From an uncultured Clostridia bacterium (GTDB lineage Bacteria > Bacillota > Clostridia > Christensenellales > CAG-314): a DNA stretch of 58,425 nucleotides. Where the stretch lies: positions 1-58,425 of the forward strand of contig CAKRAM010000100.1 of NCBI GenBank assembly GCA_934294965.1. Reading direction: 5' to 3'. This document shows, one piece after another, positions 36,134-47,900 of the stretch (the stretch's first letter is position 1; the number at the start of each line of letters is the position of its first letter). A model generated the notes under the pieces. That model ran no database searches and was not told the origin of the DNA. It was given only the letters and a program-made list of their open reading frames with translations. The translations under genes and the position numbers were made by a program.

Positions 36134-36165
36134 CAAAAGCCCCTTGCATAAGCAAAGGGCTTTTG
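36134..36165 (-). terminator. Terminator after tuf
   Basis: On the minus strand CAAAAGCCCTTTGC-TTAT-GCAAGGGGCTTTTG is followed by TTTTG. It starts about 20 nt after the tuf stop and closes the super-cluster. Confidence 0.85.
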
Positions 36166-36185
36166 AAATTGCTAGTTCACAAAAA

Positions 36186-37397
36186 CTACTTAATGATCTT
36201 GGAAACAACGCCTGAACCAACGGTGTGACCGCCTTCACGAATAGCGAAACGAAGACCTTCTTCCATAGCGATGGGGGTGATCAATTCCACTTTGATGTGA
36301 GTGTGGTCGCCGGGCATAACCATTTCCACACCGGGATCAAGTTCGATAGAACCGGTAACGTCGGTGGTACGGAAATAGAATTGAGGACGATATCCCTTGA
36401 AGAACGGGCTGTGACGTCCGCCTTCTTCCTTGGTCAAAACGTAAACTTGACCTTCGAATTCGCGGTGAGGAGTAACACTCTTCGGCTTAGCGATAACTTG
36501 TCCACGTTCAACTTCTTTGCGGTCTACACCACGAAGAAGAAGACCAACGTTGTCGCCTGCGAAAGCTTCGTCAAGAAGTTTGCGGAACATTTCTACGCCG
36601 GTAACAACAGACGTTTTGATTTCGTCTTTCAAACCAACGATTTCTACGGGGTCGGAAGGTTTAACAGAACCACGTTCAACACGGCCGGTAGCAACGGTAC
36701 CACGACCGGTGATGGTGAATACGTCTTCTACGGGCATCAAGAACGGTTTATCCGTGTCACGTGCGGGAGTGGGGATGTATTCGTCAACGGCATCCATAAG
36801 GTCCAAAATGGGCTTAAAAACGGGATCGTCGATGTTGTGGTTGCCGCTTTGGTAAGCGTCCATAGCAGCTTTTGCGGAACCTTTGATGATAGGAAGTTCG
36901 TCGCCGGGGAAGTCGTACTTGGAAAGGAGTTCTCTGATTTCCATTTCTACGAGTTCAAGCAATTCTTCATCGTCAACAAGGTCGGTTTTGTTCATGAACA
37001 CTACGATGTAGGGCACGCCAACCTGACGAGCAAGAAGGATGTGTTCGCGAGTTTGCGGCATGGGACCGTCAGCTGCGGAAACAACCAAGATAGCGCCGTC
37101 CATTTGTGCGGCACCGGTGATCATGTTTTTAACGTAGTCGGCGTGGCCGGGGCAGTCAACGTGAGCGTAGTGACGCTTGTCGGTTTCGTATTCTACGTGT
37201 GCGGTGTTAATTGTAATACCACGAGCTCTTTCTTCGGGAGCTTTGTCGATTTGGTCATAAGCCATAACTTGTGCGTCGTTTTTCATAGCCATAACCATAG
37301 TAATAGCAGCTGTCAACGTGGTCTTGCCGTGGTCTACGTGACCGATGGTGCCGATGTTGACGTGCGGTTTACTTCTGTCAAATTTCGCTTTTGCCAT
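36186..37397 (-). CDS. tuf: Elongation factor Tu
   Basis: EF-Tu is the GTPase that delivers aminoacyl-tRNA to the ribosome. The 403-residue protein is full length, with G1 GHVDHGKT, switch [11 protein letters not shown]3 DCPGHADY, G4 NKTD and G5 SAKAA in domain 1, then domains 2 and 3 ending [10 protein letters not shown]. The ATG follows AGGAGG. It is the last gene of the super-cluster and probably has an extra promoter in the 114-nt gap after fusA. Confidence 0.99.
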   Translation of the reverse strand: MAKAKFDRSKPHVNIGTIGHVDHGKTTLTAAITMVMAMKNDAQVMAYDQIDKAPEERARGITINTAHVEYETDKRHYAHVDCPGHADYVKNMITGAAQMDGAILVVSAADGPMPQTREHILLARQVGVPYIVVFMNKTDLVDDEELLELVEMEIRELLSKYDFPGDELPIIKGSAKAAMDAYQSGNHNIDDPVFKPILDLMDAVDEYIPTPARDTDKPFLMPVEDVFTITGRGTVATGRVERGSVKPSDPVEIVGLKDEIKTSVVTGVEMFRKLLDEAFAGDNVGLLLRGVDRKEVERGQVIAKPKSVTPHREFEGQVYVLTKEEGGRHSPFFKGYRPQFYFRTTDVTGSIELDPGVEMVMPGDHTHIKVELITPIAMEEGLRFAIREGGHTVGSGVVSKIIK

Positions 37398-37454
37398 TGT
37401 TGTGATTCCTCCTAATTGATGTTATGAAAACATAAAATTATTTGTTTTGATAAG

Positions 37455-37483
37455 ATTATATCTTATATTTTGTTTTTGGTCTA
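37455..37483 (-). promoter_or_regulatory. Putative internal promoter of tuf
   Basis: Minus-strand TAGACC (37483-37478), 17 nt, TATAAT (37460-37455), 58 nt before the tuf ATG. The -10 element is perfect; the -35 is weak. Confidence 0.5.
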
Positions 37484-37511
37484 CACTTTTTAGAAAAGTT
37501 TTACCAAAAAA

Positions 37512-39611
37512 CTATTTAGATTGAGTATCTTTTGTTATCTTTTCGCGAATTGCCTTAGGCACTTCGGCAAAGTGATCGAATTGCATCGTGTAGTTACCCC
37601 TGCCCTGTGTACGGCTACGCAAGTCGGTTGCATATCCGAACATTTCCGCAAGAGGAATAAACGCGTTTACAACTTGAACACCGTTACGCATTTCGATACC
37701 GGACACGTTGCCGCGACGGCTGGAAACGTTACCCATAACGTCGCCCAAATATTCTTCGGGCATGGTAATTTCTACCTTCATCATAGGTTCGAGCAAAACG
37801 GGATCGGCTTTTGCGGCTGCGTTTTTGAACGCCAACGAACCGGCGATTTTGAATGCCATTTCGCTGCTGTCCACGGGGTGGAAACTTCCGTCGTAAACGG
37901 TAACTTTGAAGTCCACCATTTCGTAACCTGCCAAAGGACCGGTTTTTGCCGCTTCCTGAATACCGTTGTTGATAGGTTGAATGTATTCCTTGGGAATACT
38001 TCCGCCGACGGTTGCATCGACAAATTCGTAGCCCTTGCCGGGTTCTTGAGGTTCCATGCGGATTTTACAATGACCGTATTGACCTTTACCGCCCGATTGA
38101 CGAACGTATTTGCCTTCGGCTTCGACCGACTTACGAATAGTTTCGCGGTAGCTGACTTGCGGTTGACCTACGTTTGCTTCCACTTTGAACTCGCGAAGCA
38201 ATCTGTCCACGATGATTTCCAAGTGAAGTTCGCCCATACCGGCAATGATGGTTTGTCCCGTTTCTTGGTCGGTGTAGGTTTTGAACGTGGGATCTTCCTC
38301 GGCAAGTTTGATGAGCGCAAGCGTCATCTTTTCCTGTCCTGCCTTGGTTTTGGGTTCGATTGCAACCTTGATAACCGGTTCGGGGAACACCATGCTGTCC
38401 AAAACGATGGGCTCCTTTTCCGAGCAAAGCGTGTCGCCCGTCGTGGTGTCTTTCAAACCAACCAACGCAACAATTTCGCCTGCGTAGGTTTCTTCGATTT
38501 CCTCACGTTGAGCGGCGTGCATTTGCAACACCTTGGTAACTCTTTCGCGCTTGCCTTTTGTGGAGTTATACACGTAACTGCCGGCTTGAAGTTTGCCGCT
38601 ATACACGCGAACGTAAGCAAGTTTGCCTACGAACGGGTCGGCAACGATTTTGAACGCCAAACCGCAGAACGGTTCGTCATCGTCGGTTTTGCGAACGATT
38701 TTTACGTTTTCGTCGTGTACGTCAAAGCCTACAACGTGGTCGATATCCACGGGGCTGGGCAAGTAGTCGCAAATTGCGTCGAGCAATTTTTGAATGCCCT
38801 TGTTTTTGTATGCCGTTCCGCACAAAACGGGGTTAACTTTAAGTTCGATAACCGCCTTGCGGAGTGCCTTTTTGATTTCGTCTACGGACAAATCCCCTTC
38901 TTCGAAGAATTTTTCCATCAAAGCGTCGTCGGTACCCGCAACAAATTCCACAAGTTCTTCGTGTGCTTTGTTAACTTCGTCCACCATGTCGGCAGGAACG
39001 TCGATTTCGTCGATTTTGATACCGGTAGGATCGTTGTACTCGTAGGCTTTTTTTGTGATTACGTCCACCAAGCCTCGGAAGTTTTCTTCCTTGCCGATGG
39101 GCACTTGAATGGGCATTGCGTTGGCTTTAAGACGTTCGCGCATCATTTTTACAACGTTGTAGAAATTTGCACCGTTTATATCCATCTTGTTGACGAATGC
39201 GATACGAGGAACGTTGTATTTGGACGCTTGGTGCCAAACGGTTTCGCTTTGCGGTTCAACACCGCCCTTTGCGCAAAATACCGCAACGGCTCCGTCCAAA
39301 ACGCGCAAACTGCGTTCAACTTCGACGGTAAAGTCTACGTGGCCCGGAGTATCGATAAGGTTGATACGATAGTCAACGTTGTCGTAATGATTGATCCAGT
39401 GAACGGTGGTTGCCGCGCTGGCGATCGTTATGCCGCGTTCTTGTTCTTGCGCCATGCTGTCCATAACGGCAGTGCCGTCGTGGGTTTCGCCGATTTTACG
39501 CGTCTTGCCCGAAAAGAACAAAATTCTTTCGCTGGTTGTTGTTTTGCCTGCATCGATGTGCGCCATAATACCGATATTGCGTACGTTTTGCAGCGGATAA
39601 ATTCTTGCCAT
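37512..39611 (-). CDS. fusA: Elongation factor G
   Basis: EF-G is the translocase GTPase of protein synthesis. The 699-residue protein has G1 [17 protein letters not shown] and NKMD, then domains II-V, with [11 protein letters not shown] in domain IV and SRRGNVSG in domain V. This length and the complete motifs mark the canonical housekeeping EF-G rather than a tetracycline-protection or EF-G2 homolog. It lies 21 nt after rpsG and is cotranscribed with rpsL and rpsG (str operon). Confidence 0.99.
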   Translation of the reverse strand: MARIYPLQNVRNIGIMAHIDAGKTTTSERILFFSGKTRKIGETHDGTAVMDSMAQEQERGITIASAATTVHWINHYDNVDYRINLIDTPGHVDFTVEVERSLRVLDGAVAVFCAKGGVEPQSETVWHQASKYNVPRIAFVNKMDINGANFYNVVKMMRERLKANAMPIQVPIGKEENFRGLVDVITKKAYEYNDPTGIKIDEIDVPADMVDEVNKAHEELVEFVAGTDDALMEKFFEEGDLSVDEIKKALRKAVIELKVNPVLCGTAYKNKGIQKLLDAICDYLPSPVDIDHVVGFDVHDENVKIVRKTDDDEPFCGLAFKIVADPFVGKLAYVRVYSGKLQAGSYVYNSTKGKRERVTKVLQMHAAQREEIEETYAGEIVALVGLKDTTTGDTLCSEKEPIVLDSMVFPEPVIKVAIEPKTKAGQEKMTLALIKLAEEDPTFKTYTDQETGQTIIAGMGELHLEIIVDRLLREFKVEANVGQPQVSYRETIRKSVEAEGKYVRQSGGKGQYGHCKIRMEPQEPGKGYEFVDATVGGSIPKEYIQPINNGIQEAAKTGPLAGYEMVDFKVTVYDGSFHPVDSSEMAFKIAGSLAFKNAAAKADPVLLEPMMKVEITMPEEYLGDVMGNVSSRRGNVSGIEMRNGVQVVNAFIPLAEMFGYATDLRSRTQGRGNYTMQFDHFAEVPKAIREKITKDTQSK

Positions 39612-39632
39612 ATACCGAAAACTCCCGAAATA

Positions 39633-40103
39633 TTACCATCTGAAATGCGCAAAAGCCTTGTTTGCTTCGGCTGCTCTGTGCATTTCCTCCTTTCTTTTGA
39701 AAGCGTTACCTTGTTCGTTATAAGCGTCCAAAAGTTCGCCTGCCAAACGTTGATACATGTTTCTTTCGCTGCGTTTACGAGCAAATAGAACAAGCCAACG
39801 AATTGCCAATGTTTGACGTCTTTCGGGTCTTACTTCCATGGGTACTTGATAGTTGGAGCCGCCTACGCGTCTTGCCTTACATTCCAACATGGGCATAAGA
39901 TTGCTGATTGCTTTGTTAAATACTTCCATCGGGTCTTGACCGGTCTTTGCGGCGATTTCGTCAAATGCGCCGTAAACGATTTCTTGTGCCGTACCCTTTT
40001 TGCCGTCCAGCATAACTTGGTTGATGACCTTGGTCACAACTTTGCTGCCATACACCGGATCCGGCAATACGTCCCTCTTGGGGACACCACTTCTTCTAGG
40101 CAT
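39633..40103 (-). CDS. rpsG: Ribosomal protein S7
   Basis: S7 is the primary 16S rRNA binder that nucleates assembly of the 30S head. At 156 residues it has the usual length. It starts [20 protein letters not shown] and contains [25 protein letters not shown]. The ATG at 40103 follows AAGGAGG. It lies in the usual str order rpsL-rpsG-fusA-tuf. There is a 190-nt gap after rpsL, where S7 often exerts feedback in other bacteria; I did not identify a defined site. Confidence 0.98.
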   Translation of the reverse strand: MPRRSGVPKRDVLPDPVYGSKVVTKVINQVMLDGKKGTAQEIVYGAFDEIAAKTGQDPMEVFNKAISNLMPMLECKARRVGGSNYQVPMEVRPERRQTLAIRWLVLFARKRSERNMYQRLAGELLDAYNEQGNAFKRKEEMHRAAEANKAFAHFRW

Positions 40104-40293
40104 AAGTGTTTTTCCTCCTTTTAAGATTTTTGAAAATTTTGTTTTTACCAAATACAGCCAACTCGACGCGCCAATGACGCGGAGAAACTTCTGCGACGAC
40201 TTGCAAAAATTGCAACGCATACTGCTTACTCGGCGAAAGTCAAAATTTCTCATCCGACTATTCACCAATTGAACTGTAATCTCATCCTAACGG

Positions 40294-40668
40294 TTATTTT
40301 TTAGGACGTTTTGCACCGTACTTGGAACGGGCTTGTCTGCGGTTTGCAACACCGGAAGTATCCAACGTACCACGAATGATGTGATAACGAACACCGGGCA
40401 AATCACGAACTCTGCCGCCGCGAATCAACACGACGCTGTGCTCTTGAAGGTTGTGACCTTCGCCCGGGATATATACCGTTGCTTCGGCACCGTTCGTACG
40501 ACGAACACGGGCAATTTTACGAAGAGCAGAGTTAGGCTTTTTGGGGGACGTGGTAGTAACGTTCAAGCAAACACCGCGCTTTTGAGGACAACTGTCCAGA
40601 AGGGGAGTTTTACTCTTAGAAAACTTATCGCGTCTTCCTTGCTTAATCAATTGGTTGATTGTTGCCAT
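40294..40668 (-). CDS. rpsL: Ribosomal protein S12
   Basis: S12 sits at the decoding centre and controls accuracy. The 124-residue protein has the conserved [10 protein letters not shown] loop and [17 protein letters not shown]. Residue 88 (Met counted) is Arg (GGRVRDLPG), where most bacteria have Lys; the codon is CGT at 40405-40407. The same Lys-to-Arg change gives streptomycin resistance in several species. The ATG at 40668 follows GGAGG. Two hairpins in the 148-nt upstream gap may regulate it. Confidence 0.98.
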   Translation of the reverse strand: MATINQLIKQGRRDKFSKSKTPLLDSCPQKRGVCLNVTTTSPKKPNSALRKIARVRRTNGAEATVYIPGEGHNLQEHSVVLIRGGRVRDLPGVRYHIIRGTLDTSGVANRRQARSKYGAKRPKK

Positions 40669-40695
40669 TTTTTTACCTCCTTTCAATAGTGAATG

Positions 40696-40745
40696 TCGGA
40701 ACTCGCAAGGAGTTCTATATATACTCGCATTTCTGCGGATATATC
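40696..40745 (-). promoter_or_regulatory. Hairpin pair in the rpsL leader
   Basis: Two stems lie just upstream of the rpsL ribosome-binding site: GAACTC-CTTGC-GAGTTC (40699-40715), and TATATCCGCA-GAAA-TGCGAGTATA (about 40717-40744) with a GAAA tetraloop. A ribosomal-protein-binding leader is an inference from position. Confidence 0.45.
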
Positions 40746-40816
40746 GCTTAATAAATCGTAAGTATTGCCATAACAGCGGTTGACAAAACCTCGATTTTGA
40801 TTTTTGGGCGACCGAA

Positions 40817-41056
40817 CTACTTATTTAGCACGCCGACTGCGCCCGAAGGCACGTCGATGCCGTAGCTCTCGGCAATCTCCGCCATGGTTCCGCGCATCAA
40901 ATAGTTTACGGAATATTCTATTGCCGCAGATACCAGCAAGTTTACGTATTCCGCCTCGGCGTCTACGGCAATGATGATTTCTTCCACGTTGCCGTTTTTC
41001 AATTCCTTGAGGATTTGTTTTTTACCTATTACTACCGGATGATTTTGCGTTTCCAT
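40817..41056 (-). CDS. rplGB: L7Ae-like ribosomal/RNA-binding protein
   Basis: This 79-residue protein belongs to the L7Ae/L30e/S12e family (YbxF type of Firmicutes), which binds kink-turn RNA. The match is [28 protein letters not shown] and the central [18 protein letters not shown] helix, where many homologs have a Cys or Val. It always sits between rpoC and rpsL in Firmicutes, as here. The ribosome-binding site is weak (GGTGAC), suggesting modest translation. It is slightly shorter than the usual 82-85 residues. Confidence 0.88.
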   Translation of the reverse strand: METQNHPVVIGKKQILKELKNGNVEEIIIAVDAEAEYVNLLVSAAIEYSVNYLMRGTMAEIAESYGIDVPSGAVGVLNK

Positions 41057-41161
41057 AAGTCACCAACGTATATTTTACCAAAACGAAGCAAAGCAGTCAA
41101 GCGTTTTGCTAACAAAACGTTGCCTGACTGCTTTGTATAATCTATTTAGTTAGTTTTGCGC

Positions 41162-44100
41162 TTACTCTTCCGTTTCGAATCCGTCCTCTTGAACGTCATC
41201 CGACTCGTCTTTGTTTTGCACTACGGGAACAAGTTCCATTTCTCTGTACTGTTGAAGTCCGGTACCGGCGGAGATCATCTTGCCGATGATAACGTTTTCC
41301 TTCAAGCCGTACAGCGGGTCGCTCTTGTTCTTTATTGCCGCTTCGGTAAGAACTCTGGAAGTTTCTTGGAAGGATGCTGCCGACAAGAAACTGTCGGTTG
41401 CCAAACTTGCCTTGGTGATACCCAGCAAAATTCTCTTTGCAGAAGCGGGTACGCCGTCGTTTTCCAAAGTCTTGTTGTTTTCGGCTTCGAACTTGAAAAT
41501 ATCCACAACTTCGCCCGGAAGCATTTCCGTGTCGCCTGCGTCTTCGATACGAACTTTGCGAAGCATTTGACGAACGATAACTTCCACGTGCTTGTCGTTG
41601 ATTTCTACACCGTTTGTGCGGTAAGTTGCCTGAACTTCCTTAACCAAGTACTCTTCTACCGCGCGGAGTCCCTTTGTTGCAAGCAAGTCTTGCGGGAAAA
41701 TGGAGCCTTCTGTAAGCGGAGTGCCGGGTTCGACCATATCGCCGTCATGAACCTTTACACGGGAAGTGTACGGGATAACGTAGTCGGTAACTTTGCCGTT
41801 TGTATCGGTAACTTGGACGATTTTCTTTTCGGTGTTTTGAGGAATGGATACTCTGCCGTTAACTTCGCAGATGGTTGCACATCCCTTGGGTTTGCGTGCT
41901 TCAAACAATTCTTCTACACGCGGCAAACCTTGTGTGATGTCGTCGCTGGTTGCAACGCCGCCGGTGTGGAAGGTACGCATCGTGAGCTGTGTGCCGGGTT
42001 CACCGATGGATTGAGCCGCAATTACGCCGACCGCTTCGCCCAAGTTGACGGGTTTGCCCGTTGCCATGTTGGAGCCGTAACACTTGCAGCAAACGCCGTG
42101 TTCGCTGCGGCACGTGAGGACGGTTCTCATGTACAACTTGTTGATACCGGCTTTAACGATTTCGGCTGCGATGTCGTCATTGATCATCGTGTCGCCGTGG
42201 CAAATAAGTTCGCCCGTTTGCGGATTAACCACATCGTCGATAACGTACTTACCGATGATACGGTCTTCGAATTTTTCGATAATTTCGTCCTTGCCCGAAC
42301 CGCGGAAGGCTTCTATCCACATACCTTGCGGTCTGCTGCCTGCCGAACAGTCTTCTTCGCGAACGATAACGTTTTGAGCGACGTCGACCAAACGACGGGT
42401 AAGATATCCTGAGTCGGCGGTTTTAAGCGCCGTGTCGGCAAGACCTTTACGTCCGCCGTGCGAGGAAATGAAGTATTCCAAAACGGACAAACCTTCACGG
42501 AAGCATGCCTTAACGGGCAACTCGATTGTACGACCGGAAGGATCGCTCATAAGTCCGCGCATACCGCACAACTGACGAATCTGGTTCATGCTACCACGGG
42601 CGCTGGAGTCCGCCATCATCCAAATGGGGTTGTCCTCTTCCATTACGTACTTAACCAAGTTTTCCACGCGTCCTGCGGCAGCCTTCCAAACTTCGATAAC
42701 AGCCTTGTAGCGTTCGTTGTCGGTAAGCAAACCTTCTTCAAAGTTGTTTTCGATTGCGATAACTTGCTTTTCGGCTTCGTGCAAGATGGTTTGCTTTTCC
42801 GAAGGAATGTTCATATCGAACACGCTTGTGGTAAGTCCGCTGATTGTGGAGTACTTGTAGCCGAGAGCCTTTACGTTGTCCAACATGAGGGCCGTGGGGC
42901 TGGTACCGCGCAACTTGAAGCATTTTTCCACGATTTTGGAAAGTTGCTTTTTGCCGATAAGATGCTTTTGAGGATCGCGAACCATATCTTGCGTAAGGGC
43001 AAGGTTGATGCCCAACGTGTGGCGCTCTTCCTTTTTCTTGGCGACGATTTCCGGATCGACGATAAGTTCGTCTTCCTTTTCCACCGACGCTTCGGCATAG
43101 TCGTAGTGAATTGCCGAGCAGAAAATGGTTCTGCCGACGGTTGTCCAAATTTTGGAGCCGTCGCTTTGCTTGATGTTAACGACGGTGTGCCAAGTGATGT
43201 CGTGAGCGACGTACGCTTCGGACGCTTCGTTGAAACTGCTGTAATAGTGACCGCCGCGCAAAATTGCGATTTCTTCGTCGGTCAAAGCGCGTTGTTTGCG
43301 AACGTTGTCGTACAAATCCATACGTTTACAAATTTCTTCCACGTCGCCGCGAACGGTTGTGAGGTAGTAGCAACCCAAAACCATGTCCTGCGTGGGAGAG
43401 ATAACCGGCTTGCCGTCGGAAAGTTTCAAAATGTTGTTGGCGGCAAGCATAAGGTATCTGGCTTCGGTTTGCGCTTCGATACTCAAAGGTACGTGAACTG
43501 CCATTTGGTCGCCGTCGAAGTCGGCGTTGAATGCCGTACAAGCAAGCGGGTGCAGCTTGATTGCTCTACCCTCGATAAGCACAGGTTCGAATGCCTGAAT
43601 GGACAGTCTGTGCAACGTAGGCGCACGGTTAAGCATAACGGGATGGTCTTTGATGACTTCTTCCAAAATGTCCCAAACCTTTGCGTCGGCGCGTTCCACG
43701 CGCTTTTTGGCGGATTTTACGTTGTGGCACTGATTGGTTTCCACAAGTTTTTTCATTATGAACGGCTTGAACAATTCCAATGCCATTTCCTTTGGGATAC
43801 CGCATTGGTGAAGTTTAAGCTCTGGACCTACGACGATAACCGAACGACCGGAGTAGTCGACACGTTTACCCAAAAGGTTTTGACGGAAACGACCTTGCTT
43901 GCCGCGGAGCAATCCGGAAAGAGATTTGAGTTCGCGGTTGCCTGCGCCTGTTTGAGGACGCTTGCTGCGGCTGTTATCCAGAAGGCTGTCGACGGCGTCT
44001 TGCAACATACGTTTTTCGTTGTTGATCAAGATTTCCGGAGCGTTGATTTCGATAAGTTTCTTCAAGCGATTGTTACGATTGATAACTCTGCGGTACAAAT

Positions 44101-44944
44101 CGTTAAGGTCGCTGGTTGCGTATCTGCCGCCGTCCAAAGGAACCATTGCGCGCAATTCGGGAGGAAGCACGGGCAACACGGTCAAAATCATCCACTCGGG
44201 ACGATTGCCGCTCTTGCGGAAGGCTTCGACGATGTCCAAACGCTTGATTGCGCGAACCTTTTTTGCGCCTTGCGTCGTTTTTGCAAGAATATCGCGCAAT
44301 TCCTTGGCTTCGGCTTCCAAGTCGATGTTTTGCAACAATTCGCGCACCGCTTCGGCACCGGTTCCGGCGCGGAAGTCCAAGGACGGATCTTCCTTTGCCT
44401 TTGCCTGCGCTTCGCGATATTCGCTCATGCTCAAAATTTGCTTATATTGCATTCCGCTGAGTTTGGGATCGATTACCACGTAGCTTTGGAAGTTGATAAG
44501 TTGTTCCAAATACTTGGGCGACATATCCAAAATAAGTCCCATTCTGGACGGAGTGCCTCTGAAATACCAAATGTGCGAAACGGGAGCGGCAAGTTCGATG
44601 TGCCCCATGCGTTCGCGACGCACCTTGGATTTTGTAACTTTAACGCCGCACTTTTCGCAAACGACGCCTTTGTATCTTATTCTTTTATACTTTCCGCAGT
44701 GGCATTCCCAGTCCTTGACGGGCCCGAAAATTCTTTCGCAAAACAGACCGTCTTTTTCCGGCTTTTGCGTGCGGTAGTTGATTGTCTCGGATTTTTTAAC
44801 TTCGCCGTACGACCACTCGCGAATCTTTTCAGGAGAGGCAATGCCGATTTGAATGGAAGCAAAATCGTTCATTATGCCCGTCCTTGCCAAAGTGTTGGAA
44901 CGCAACGTCGATATAGATTGTCCTGTTAAAATTTGTTCACTCAT
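41162..44944 (-). CDS. rpoC: DNA-directed RNA polymerase subunit beta'
   Basis: This is the catalytic beta' subunit. The 1260-residue protein has the N-terminal zinc finger [20 protein letters not shown] and the active-site NADFDGDQM, which binds the catalytic Mg. The bridge helix and trigger loop regions follow, then a second zinc site ([13 protein letters not shown]). The C-terminus is mildly acidic and otherwise ordinary. The ATG follows AAGGGAGG. It lies 17 nt after rpoB and is cotranscribed with it. Confidence 0.99.
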   Translation of the reverse strand: MSEQILTGQSISTLRSNTLARTGIMNDFASIQIGIASPEKIREWSYGEVKKSETINYRTQKPEKDGLFCERIFGPVKDWECHCGKYKRIRYKGVVCEKCGVKVTKSKVRRERMGHIELAAPVSHIWYFRGTPSRMGLILDMSPKYLEQLINFQSYVVIDPKLSGMQYKQILSMSEYREAQAKAKEDPSLDFRAGTGAEAVRELLQNIDLEAEAKELRDILAKTTQGAKKVRAIKRLDIVEAFRKSGNRPEWMILTVLPVLPPELRAMVPLDGGRYATSDLNDLYRRVINRNNRLKKLIEINAPEILINNEKRMLQDAVDSLLDNSRSKRPQTGAGNRELKSLSGLLRGKQGRFRQNLLGKRVDYSGRSVIVVGPELKLHQCGIPKEMALELFKPFIMKKLVETNQCHNVKSAKKRVERADAKVWDILEEVIKDHPVMLNRAPTLHRLSIQAFEPVLIEGRAIKLHPLACTAFNADFDGDQMAVHVPLSIEAQTEARYLMLAANNILKLSDGKPVISPTQDMVLGCYYLTTVRGDVEEICKRMDLYDNVRKQRALTDEEIAILRGGHYYSSFNEASEAYVAHDITWHTVVNIKQSDGSKIWTTVGRTIFCSAIHYDYAEASVEKEDELIVDPEIVAKKKEERHTLGINLALTQDMVRDPQKHLIGKKQLSKIVEKCFKLRGTSPTALMLDNVKALGYKYSTISGLTTSVFDMNIPSEKQTILHEAEKQVIAIENNFEEGLLTDNERYKAVIEVWKAAAGRVENLVKYVMEEDNPIWMMADSSARGSMNQIRQLCGMRGLMSDPSGRTIELPVKACFREGLSVLEYFISSHGGRKGLADTALKTADSGYLTRRLVDVAQNVIVREEDCSAGSRPQGMWIEAFRGSGKDEIIEKFEDRIIGKYVIDDVVNPQTGELICHGDTMINDDIAAEIVKAGINKLYMRTVLTCRSEHGVCCKCYGSNMATGKPVNLGEAVGVIAAQSIGEPGTQLTMRTFHTGGVATSDDITQGLPRVEELFEARKPKGCATICEVNGRVSIPQNTEKKIVQVTDTNGKVTDYVIPYTSRVKVHDGDMVEPGTPLTEGSIFPQDLLATKGLRAVEEYLVKEVQATYRTNGVEINDKHVEVIVRQMLRKVRIEDAGDTEMLPGEVVDIFKFEAENNKTLENDGVPASAKRILLGITKASLATDSFLSAASFQETSRVLTEAAIKNKSDPLYGLKENVIIGKMISAGTGLQQYREMELVPVVQNKDESDDVQEDGFETEE

Positions 44945-44961
44945 TTACGTTACCTCCCTTA

Positions 44962-47900
44962 TTATTCTTCGTCGTCGCCGTCTTCGTCATCTTCGTCGGA
45001 GTCGTCAAACAAATCCAAATCGTCTTCATCGTCGGTTTCCAACGCGCCAAGCAAACTGTCTAGACCGCCTTGATCCAAGTTTTCTTCGTCGGCGGGAGCG
45101 TTTTTGCCGTCCTCGTCCGAACCGAACAAAGAGGACATCGCGTCGTTTTCGTCGTTTTCGAACAAGCTGTCCAAACTAAAGTCGTCGTCATCGTCGGTAA
45201 ACTTGGAGCCTTCGTCGCCTTCGTGCAGGGTAATTTCGTCCTCTTCGGACAAGCCGTGCATTTGACGTCTGCGTTCTTCTTGTTCGGCAAGCATAATTTC
45301 GTTGTAGTCGGATTCGTCGTCGATGCTGTCGCGAACGATGATTTCTTCGTTGTCGGCAGAAAGAACTTTAACGTCCAAAGCCAAAGATTGAAGTTCCTTG
45401 ATAAGAACCTTGAACGATTCCGGAATACCGGGATCGGGGATGTTTTCGCCTTTGACGATTGCTTCGTAAGTTTTGACACGTCCCACCACGTCGTCGGATT
45501 TGACCGTCAAAATTTCCTGCAAAACGTTGGCTGCACCGTATGCCTCCAATGCCCAAACTTCCATTTCGCCGAAACGTTGTCCGCCGCATTGCGCCTTGCC
45601 GCCCAAAGGTTGTTGAGTAACCAAACTGTACGGACCGGTGCTTCTTGCGTGAATCTTGTCGTCGACCAAGTGAATAAGTTTGAGGTAGTACATGTAGCCT
45701 ACGGTTACACGGTTTTCAAACGGTTCGCCGGTACGTCCGTCGTACAGTTGAACTTTACCGTCCACTTTGCCCGTCTTGGGGTTAACCATTCCGTTTTCTT
45801 CGAACAACTTGCGGATTTCCGCTTCGCTTGCGCCGTCGAATACGGGAGTTGCGATTTTCCAGCCGAGCATTTTGGAGATAAGTCCCAAGTGAACTTCCAA
45901 AACCTGACCGATGTTCATACGAGAAGGTACGCCCAACGGATTAAGCACTATTTGAAGCGGCGTTCCGTCTTCCATAAACGGCATATCTTCTTCCGGAAGG
46001 ATACGAGAAACGACGCCCTTGTTACCGTGACGTCCCGCCATCTTGTCGCCGACGGAGATTTTACGTTTTTGCGCGATGTATACACGAACGAGTTTGCTTA
46101 CACCGGGATCGAGTTCGTCTTTGTTTTCGCGAGTGAACACTTTTACGTCCACCACGATGCCGCCTTCGCCATTGGGTACGCGCAAAGAGGTATCGCGCAC
46201 TTCGCGAGCCTTTTCCGAGAAGATTGCGCGCAGCAAGCGTTCTTCCGGAGTGAGGTCTGTTTCCCCCTTGGGGGTAACTTTACCTACCAAAATGTCGCCG
46301 GGACGAACTTCCGCGCCGATACGAACAATACCGCTTTCATCCAGATCTTTCAAAGCGTCGTCGCCGACGTTTGGAATATCTCTGGTAAATTCTTCCGGTC
46401 CGAGTTTGGTTTCACGGCATTCGATTTCGTGTTCTTCGATGTGAACCGAAGTGAACAGGTCTTCCTTCACCAAACGTTCGGAAAGCAGTACGGCGTCTTC
46501 GTAGTTGTAACCTTCCCAAGTCATAAAGCCGATAAGGATGTTACGACCGAGTGCAAGTTCGCCGCCGTCGGTGGAAGGACCGTCCGCAAGAACTTGTCCC
46601 TTTTCCACGCGATCGCCCTTCTTGACGATGACCTTTTGGTTTACGCAGGTTCCTTGGTTGGAACGAACGAATTTTTTAAGGTCGTACATGGAAAGCGATC
46701 CGTTGTCGTTTTGAACGATAATTTTGTTATCCGACGCTTTTAGCACTATGCCGCTTTCCTTGGAAAGAATCATAACGCCGCTGTCGTGAGCGATTTTCGC
46801 TTCGATACCGGTTGCAACGATGGGCGCTTCCGGGCTGATAAGAGGGACTGCCTGACGTTGCATGTTGGAGCCCATCAACGCACGGTTGGTATCGTCGTTT
46901 TCCAAGAACGGAATAAGACTGGTTGCGACCGAAATAAGTTGACGAGGACTTACGTCCACATAGTCCACTTTTTCGCGAGGGAATTCCAAAATGTCGTCCT
47001 TGCGACGGCAGGTTACACGCTCGTGAGCAAAGTAGCCGTGTTCGTCCAAAGGTTCGTTGGCTTGTCCGATGATGTATTTATCTTCTTCGTCGGCGGAAAG
47101 GTACTCGATTGCGTCGGTGACCGTGTTGTGGATTTTATCCACGCGGCGATAAGGCGCTTCGATGAAACCGTACTCGTTTATGCGAGCGTAGCCGGCAAGA
47201 GAGGTGATAAGACCTATGTTTTGACCTTCGGGCGTTTCTATCGGGCACATTCTGCCGTAGTGAGTGTAGTGAACGTCGCGGACTTCGAAGGTTGCGCGTT
47301 CTCTGTTCAAACCACCGGGGCCCAATGCCGAAAGTTTACGTTTGTGAGTCAATTCTGCAATTGGGTTGCTTTGGTCCATAAATTGCGACAATTGACTGGA
47401 ACCGAAAAATTCCTTTATTGCCGAAGATACGGGACGAACGTTGATGAGCGATTGCGGAGTAGCCTTGCCCGGCTCTTGAATTGCCATACGTTCGCGAATG
47501 ACGCGTTCCAAACGAGAGATACCGATACGGAATTGGTTTTGGAGCAATTCCCCTACCGAGCGAACGCGACGGTTGCCCAAGTGGTCGATATCGTCCGACG
47601 TGCCGATGCCGTACTTCAAACCGAGGTTGTAGCTTACGGTTGCTATGATATCTTCACGGGTGATGTGTTTGGAAATAAGGTCGTCGCGACGAGCGCGAAG
47701 CATTTCCGCGGTGTCTTCGACGGAAAGTCCCGCGGACAAAATTTCGTCCAATACGCTAACGTCCACTGCCTCGTATAATCCGCACGCCTTAAAGTCGATT
47801 GCGCCGAAACGCTTGTCTTTGGTCAATGCGTAAATGCGAGCGTCCACGGTGTTGTTGCCTATAACCTTTACGGCGGGGCATTGTTTTGCCAAAACGATTA

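Noticed and set aside
37521..39788. 755-codon plus-strand open frame opposite fusA
   Set aside because: It is an antisense shadow of EF-G; its composition (Phe, Val, His rich) and lack of start signals are against coding.
42458..44929. 823-codon plus-strand open frame opposite rpoC
   Set aside because: It is antisense to a universally conserved gene and has no homology that I recognise.
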